Of a DNA stretch of 35,410 bases, positions 31,275-35,410 are shown in pieces. The DNA is from Prevotellaceae bacterium (lineage in GTDB: Bacteria; Bacteroidota; Bacteroidia; Bacteroidales; UBA932). Both the position numbers and the translations under genes were made by a program. How positions within the stretch are numbered: position 1 is the stretch's first letter; every line of letters begins with the position of its first letter. Below the pieces are notes generated by a model, which searched no databases, was not told the origin of the DNA, and saw nothing but the letters and a program-made list of their open reading frames with translations. The stretch spans positions 1 through 35,410 of the forward strand of contig JAISOH010000141.1 of NCBI GenBank assembly GCA_031275825.1, read 5' to 3'.

Positions 31275-33260
31275 TTATCTGTTGACTCCTATAACTATCA
31301 ATTCGGTGCGGCGATTGAGCTGGTGACATGTTTCAAATTTTTCTTCATCATCTTTGAATGTGTTTATGTATTTGTCATCAAGTTTGCGTCCTTCGGTAAG
31401 GAAGGGATATTTTTCGGCAGTTTCTCTGTCAACAATTTTAGGCTGACGTTTTCCATAACCTGCAGCAATCATTCTGTTTTCCTTAATTCCTTCGTCTATC
31501 ATATAGTCGACAACTGCCTGAGCTCGGCGCTGCGACAAATCGTCGTTTACGCGGTCGGTGCCTCTGCTGTCGGTATGTGCGGCAAGTTCGATGATTATGG
31601 CGGGATTGTCATTCATTATTTCGACCAGCCGATCAAGCGCATCTTTTGACTGCGGATTCAAATCGGCTTTGCCAAATTCATAAAATATGTTGGGAATTTC
31701 TATTGGCTTGTCTGTCGGCGTGAGATTCAGAGTGTCGGCAAATACGTATGAATCTTCGTAACCGACTGTGCTCAATCGTGATTTTTGATTTAAATGTTCA
31801 TCTGCCGATGCTATACACAGATAATCGGTGTTTGCCATCAATTTTAATCTGTATTTTCCGTCTTTTTCGGTTTTTCTGATAAGCGTAGAGCCATTGTTGC
31901 CCATAATTTTAATTTCGCCTGCAAGCGGTGTTTTTGTTTTTGCATCACGGATAATTCCTTCTACATAGTATTCTGTAACAGGAACGTTTACATAGAAATG
32001 ATAAATATCATCGCCGCCCTTACCTCCGTTGCGGTTTGATGTAAAATATCCGTTATCGGTAGTTCCTTCAAATATTATTCCGAAATCATCGTAGTTGCTG
32101 TTGAATGGTTCGCCCATGTTTTCGACAGTCCAGCTGCCATCGCTTGACTGTATGGCTTTGTAAATATCAAGCCCGCCAAGTCCTGCATGACCTGTTGATG
32201 AAAAATAAAATTCGTTATCCGAACGGCAATAAGGAAACATTTCATCTCCTTTTGTATTTATTTTTTCGCCAAGATTAACAGGCTGTTCCCATGTATCGTT
32301 TTTGCTTGTTCGCGTTGATTTCCAAATATCATGTCCGCCAAAGCCTCCCGGCATGTCCGATACGAAATACAGGGTCAGTTCATCTGGCGAAATCGAAGGC
32401 TGTCCTGCGTTTATGCTGTCGGCTGTAAGATTAACAATTTCAGGTTCGCTCCAGTTGTAATTATTATCGCGATTTGAGGTATATATGCTGCTTCCTGCCA
32501 AATCTTCGTAGCGTCCCTGCGTTTTTGTAAAATATAATGTAGTGTATGAACTGTTGAATGAGCATGAGCCTTCTTCATTTTTTTTTGTACATAAATCTTC
32601 AACTTTCATGGTTTTGGTCCATTCGCCGTTTTTTCCGAGTTGCGTCTGGTAAATATTGCTTGCATATTCGCCTGTAACATCGTGCCGTTTTCTGTCTTTT
32701 TTACCTGATTGCCGCGATGATGTAAAAAATATGGTTTCATAGTCGTTTGTAGCATATATCGGACAAAAATCGTTTGAAACGGAATTTACTGCGGCAAAAT
32801 TTTCTACTATATATTCTTTTTCACGTTTAACATCATTTCTGCCTGCATATTTTATTGTTTCTCTCATATTTTCTATGCGGTTGTCTTCGGGATGCTGGCG
32901 TGCAAAAACTTCGAGAGTTTTTTCGGCTTCTTCGTATTTTCTGTTTTTAACCAAAACTTCGGTAAACCTGTACAAAACATCCTTTATGTTATCTCCGCGG
33001 CGTACCAGACGTCCGTATGTCTGTTCGGCTGAAGCGTTTTGATTTAAAATTCTGAAACATTCGCCAAGGTTGTAATTTGCAAGAACCTGCTCGCGCCGGC
33101 TTATTTTCGGAATAGCCTTTCTGTATTGTTTTATTGCTTTGGAATATGCTCCGCTTTCAAAAGTTTTATTAGCTTTACGCAACAGGTATTTTCCGCTGTT
33201 GCAACCCGATAATAAAGCAATAGCCATTATCGCGACAACTGTTGATTTTATAATATTCAT
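31275..33260 (-). CDS. PorE-like lipoprotein: TPR, beta-propeller, CRD, OmpA domain
   Basis: This 661-residue lipoprotein has the four-part layout of P. gingivalis PorE, a type IX secretion component that tethers the machinery to peptidoglycan. A lipobox LSGC (Cys20) ends the signal peptide. TPR repeats span about 24-140, a PD40/WD40 beta-propeller about 165-410 (repeated YFTSSRQSG, LYFVSDMPGGFGGHDIW, FYFSSTGHAGLGGLDIY, YFTSNRNGGKGGDDIY), a carboxypeptidase-regulatory domain about 418-505, and an OmpA peptidoglycan-binding domain about 530-655 with IELAAHTDSRGTDRVND and SQRRAQAVVDYM. Paralogues with this layout exist that are not part of type IX secretion, so PorE itself is likely but not certain. 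It stands alone, between prfB and uvrA. Confidence 0.85.
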   Translation of the reverse strand: MNIIKSTVVAIMAIALLSGCNSGKYLLRKANKTFESGAYSKAIKQYRKAIPKISRREQVLANYNLGECFRILNQNASAEQTYGRLVRRGDNIKDVLYRFTEVLVKNRKYEEAEKTLEVFARQHPEDNRIENMRETIKYAGRNDVKREKEYIVENFAAVNSVSNDFCPIYATNDYETIFFTSSRQSGKKDRKRHDVTGEYASNIYQTQLGKNGEWTKTMKVEDLCTKKNEEGSCSFNSSYTTLYFTKTQGRYEDLAGSSIYTSNRDNNYNWSEPEIVNLTADSINAGQPSISPDELTLYFVSDMPGGFGGHDIWKSTRTSKNDTWEQPVNLGEKINTKGDEMFPYCRSDNEFYFSSTGHAGLGGLDIYKAIQSSDGSWTVENMGEPFNSNYDDFGIIFEGTTDNGYFTSNRNGGKGGDDIYHFYVNVPVTEYYVEGIIRDAKTKTPLAGEIKIMGNNGSTLIRKTEKDGKYRLKLMANTDYLCIASADEHLNQKSRLSTVGYEDSYVFADTLNLTPTDKPIEIPNIFYEFGKADLNPQSKDALDRLVEIMNDNPAIIIELAAHTDSRGTDRVNDDLSQRRAQAVVDYMIDEGIKENRMIAAGYGKRQPKIVDRETAEKYPFLTEGRKLDDKYINTFKDDEEKFETCHQLNRRTELIVIGVNR

Positions 33261-33500
33261 AATATTGTTTTGTACAAAATAAAGTGTAAAATTAATACTT
33301 TCTTGTATTTTAAGTGTTAAATTTATAAATTAATCTGTTTAATAACCTTAATAAATCCTGTTTTACAGTGATATGTAAATATATTTTTTAATAATCGCCA
33401 AATATTATACGAATAAAAACTGAAAGCCTGTTATTCATTTTCTTTAATTATCAGGATTGCTTCAGGCTAAGGCTTTTGCAAATACGGGCAAAACAAATTT

Positions 33501-34626
33501 TCAATTATCATCGCTTGATTTTCCTCCAAACTCCATCAGGTAAGCTTTTATGAATGCATCCAGATTGCCATCCATTACTCCTTGTACATCTGATGTTTGA
33601 TAATTTGTACGATGGTCTTTTACCCGTCTGTCGTCGAAAACATAACTGCGAATTTGTGAACCCCATTCTATTTTTTTCTTTCCTGCTTCAAGTTTTGCCT
33701 GTTCGGCATTGCGTTTCTGGAGTTCAATATTGTAAAGTTGCGATTTCAGAAGCCGCATTGCATTTTCGCGATTTCCAAGCTGCGAGCGGCTTTCGGTGTT
33801 TTCAATCAGAATTTCGCGCACTTCTCCCGTATCGGCATCACGATAATTATAACGCAGCCTGACTCCTGTTTCAACTTTGTTTACGTTTTGTCCGCCTGCG
33901 CCGCTCGAACGGAAAGTATCCCACGAAATATCAGCCTGATTGACTACAACCTCAATACTGTCGTCAACAAGCGGAGATACAAACACCGACGAAAACGATG
34001 TCATTCGTTTTCCCTGAGCATTAAACGGCGAAACCCTTACAAGGCGATGAACGCCGTTTTCGCTTTTCAAATATCCGTAAGCAAAATCGCCTTCTACTTG
34101 AATTGTTACCGATTTTATTCCTGCATCGTCGCCATTAAGAATATTTGTGATTTGCGTTTTATAGCCTTTATTTTCGCACCATCGCAAATACATGCGCATA
34201 AGCATTTCAGCCCAATCCTGACTTTCGGTTCCGCCTGCGCCCGAATTTATTTTAAGTACGGCGCCAAGTTTGTCTTCATCATTGCGCAGCATGTTTTGCA
34301 ATTCGAGTTTTTCAATCAAATCAATAGTCAGTCGGTACTGTTCGTCAACATCAGCTTCGCTTGCTTCGCCTGATTTTGCAAAATCAAACAATACCTGCAA
34401 ATCATCAAAATTGCTGCTTGCCTGTTCAAATCCCGACAGCCACGATTTAATGGAAGCAACTTTTTTCAGTTGAATTTCTGCTTCTTTGGGATTATCCCAG
34501 AAACAGGGGTTTTGAGTTTTTTGCTGTTCTTCTTCAAATTCTATCCGTTTGCTGTCGATGTCAAAGATGCCTCCTCAACGCATCAATGCGCTGCGACAGT
34601 TCTTTTATGTTTTCTATAATAACCAT
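33501..34626 (-). CDS. prfB: Peptide chain release factor 2 with programmed +1 frameshift
   Basis: RF2 releases finished proteins at UGA and UAA. It is encoded in two frames: 34626-34564 gives 21 codons ending CTT, followed in frame by a TGA (34563-34561); skipping T34563 resumes at GAC (34562) and reads to 33501, a total of 374 residues. The recoding site reads AGG AGG CAT CTT TGA C, the standard RF2 layout with an internal Shine-Dalgarno three bases before CTT. RF2 marks are the tripeptide SPF in RVSPFNAQGKR and the catalytic GGQ in SGAGGQNVNKVET. Upstream helices (FEEEQQ, NPCFWDNPKEAE) are normal. The shift lets RF2 adjust its own level. A -7 element TAATTTTG lies upstream. Confidence 0.97.
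34561..34575 (-). promoter_or_regulatory. prfB: prfB +1 frameshift site
   Basis: On the minus strand AGGAGG (34575-34570), CAT, CTT (34566-34564), TGA (34563-34561) and then C reproduce the autoregulatory recoding signal of RF2: internal Shine-Dalgarno, three-base spacer, slippery CUU and UGA stop with a 3' C. Confidence 0.95.
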
Positions 34627-34639
34627 ATCGTTTTTTCTG

Positions 34640-34647
34640 CAAAATTA
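34640..34647 (-). promoter_or_regulatory. -7 element of prfB
   Basis: TAATTTTG on the minus strand matches TAnnTTTG and lies 13 bases before the prfB ATG. The -33 region shows only a T-rich stretch. Confidence 0.5.
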
Positions 34648-34946
34648 ATGATTTATATTATTCCTGAAAAATTTCATGCAAATATTTCGGCGGAAATCTT
34701 CAGATTGATATTACCGGACAAATGATGAAAAAACAAAAAACTTGCATTATTGTAAAATAATATTACAACTTTGCACATGTAATGCAAATATTGTATGTTT
34801 ATGAAGTAAAACAGGCTAACAATACGCACATTATAAAATTTATTGGAAAAAGTGTTTAGCTTAATTCTGGTATCATGAAATCTTAACAGTTTTAAAATCA
34901 ACTAAGAGTAATGCTAGTCGTAGCTGTCCCAAAATGATATTTTACA

Positions 34947-35055
34947 CGTCATTGCGAGGAATGAAATGACGAAGCAAACCAGAAAAATAAATGAGTATAA
35001 AACGGCAAATAAACAGTGGTCAATACTGGATTGCTTCACTTCGTTTGCAATGACG
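34947..35055. mobile_element. MITE-like inverted repeat (CGTCATTGC ... GCAATGACG)
   Basis: A 109-base element with terminal arms CGTCATTGC (34947-34955) and GCAATGACG (35047-35055) and inner matching segments GAAGCAAACCAG and CTGGATTGCTTC. It lacks a transposase. On the minus strand it translates to text like RVIANEVKQSS and FLAMT, the familiar false peptide of a repeat that recurs in many bacterial genomes. Confidence 0.75.
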
Positions 35056-35171
35056 CGCTGCATCTTGTTTGTTCGTCTGCGATGGCTGCAGCCCGAAGCG
35101 AGCCAATGCTTTTTCATTGCTAATTATTATGGCTTTCAGCCTTATTAGATATTTAAATTCTTTGAATTATA

Positions 35172-35280
35172 TTAAAGTCAATAATAATTTACAATTAAAT
35201 TAAACGCAAATTAGTAATAATCAATAACTTTAATTAATTTAAAGTCTTTAATTGAAAATATTTATTAGGCTTTATTTAAT
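35172..35280 (+). repeat. Dispersed intergenic repeat, copy A
   Basis: About 109 bases aligning with the reverse complement of 12796-12906, with short indels. It lies between a MITE-like element and a palindrome, in a 784-base stretch (34627-35410) without genes. See copy B for the shared blocks. Confidence 0.75.
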
Positions 35281-35330
35281 CAGTAAGTCCGATCAGTATC
35301 AGTCAGCGGTTATTCGGGAGTTTAAGTAGA

Positions 35331-35365
35331 AAATTCATGTTTTTTTTCTAAAAAAACATGAATTT
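35331..35365. repeat. Perfect 16-bp AT-rich palindrome
   Basis: AAATTCATGTTTTTTT (35331-35346) and AAAAAAACATGAATTT (35350-35365) are exact complements with a 3-base loop. The inner half is a T-run/A-run pair, so it can act as a transcript end in either direction. Confidence 0.65.
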
Positions 35366-35410
35366 ATGAGTTTGTATTGAAATAATTATTAAATTTACAC
35401 GATTTTTACA

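Noticed and set aside
34561..34563. The in-frame TGA in prfB as a sequencing error or pseudogene
   Set aside because: The surrounding AGGAGG-CAT-CTT-TGA-C is the standard RF2 recoding signal, and both frames encode normal RF2 sequence.
34914..35117. A 67-codon minus-strand frame containing RVIANEVKQSS
   Set aside because: This is the known false translation of the MITE-like repeat at 34947-35055.

Overview
The window is a chromosomal segment from a member of the Bacteroidota, most likely an uncultured member of the order Bacteroidales. The evidence is a SusC/SusD pair, a C10 (streptopain-type) lipoprotein protease, a PorE-like OmpA lipoprotein suggestive of type IX secretion, DUF2141, 2TM and DUF4339 proteins, AT-rich DNA with almost no Shine-Dalgarno sequences at gene starts, and several Bacteroidetes-type promoters (TAnnTTTG, sometimes with an upstream TTTG). 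No tRNA, rRNA or CRISPR array was seen.

Layout. (1) 1-8185, + strand: the 3' part of a polysaccharide utilisation locus, with susC (cut by the window edge), susD, a strong hairpin, then two secreted GH51 arabinofuranosidases. The set points to arabinan or arabinoxylan use. The second GH51 gene is much more GC-rich than its neighbours and is followed by a REP-like hairpin, a 41-bp tandem repeat and a transposase relic. (2) 8639-15364, - strand: pyrF, mqnC (futalosine menaquinone route), an outer-membrane beta-barrel protein, a C10 cysteine protease, pepT and a secreted alpha/beta hydrolase. (3) 15606-20475, + strand: a LuxC-family acyl-CoA reductase, a pRiA4b ORF-3-like protein, miaA, a short Bacteroidetes-type arginine decarboxylase and a SpoU rRNA methyltransferase. 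(4) 20577-25325: a DUF4339/dispanin plus DUF2752 membrane pair divergent from a small XRE regulator, then a 2TM - TonB-dependent receptor - DUF2141 operon. (5) 25867-34626, - strand: a DEDDy exonuclease - RlmI-like methyltransferase - L,D-transpeptidase operon, uvrA (probable TTG start), a PorE-like lipoprotein, and prfB with a classic programmed +1 frameshift. (6) 34627-35410: no gene, but a MITE-like inverted repeat, one copy of a dispersed repeat of about 110 bp and a perfect AT-rich palindrome.

The least explained items are: the dispersed repeat shared between 12796-12906 and 35172-35280; the palindromes between the XRE gene and the DUF4339/DUF2752 pair; the 2TM-receptor-DUF2141 operon with its mosaic base composition; and the prfB frameshift signal, which keeps a perfect internal AGGAGG in a lineage that hardly uses Shine-Dalgarno initiation. 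No clearly new defence or mobile system is visible.
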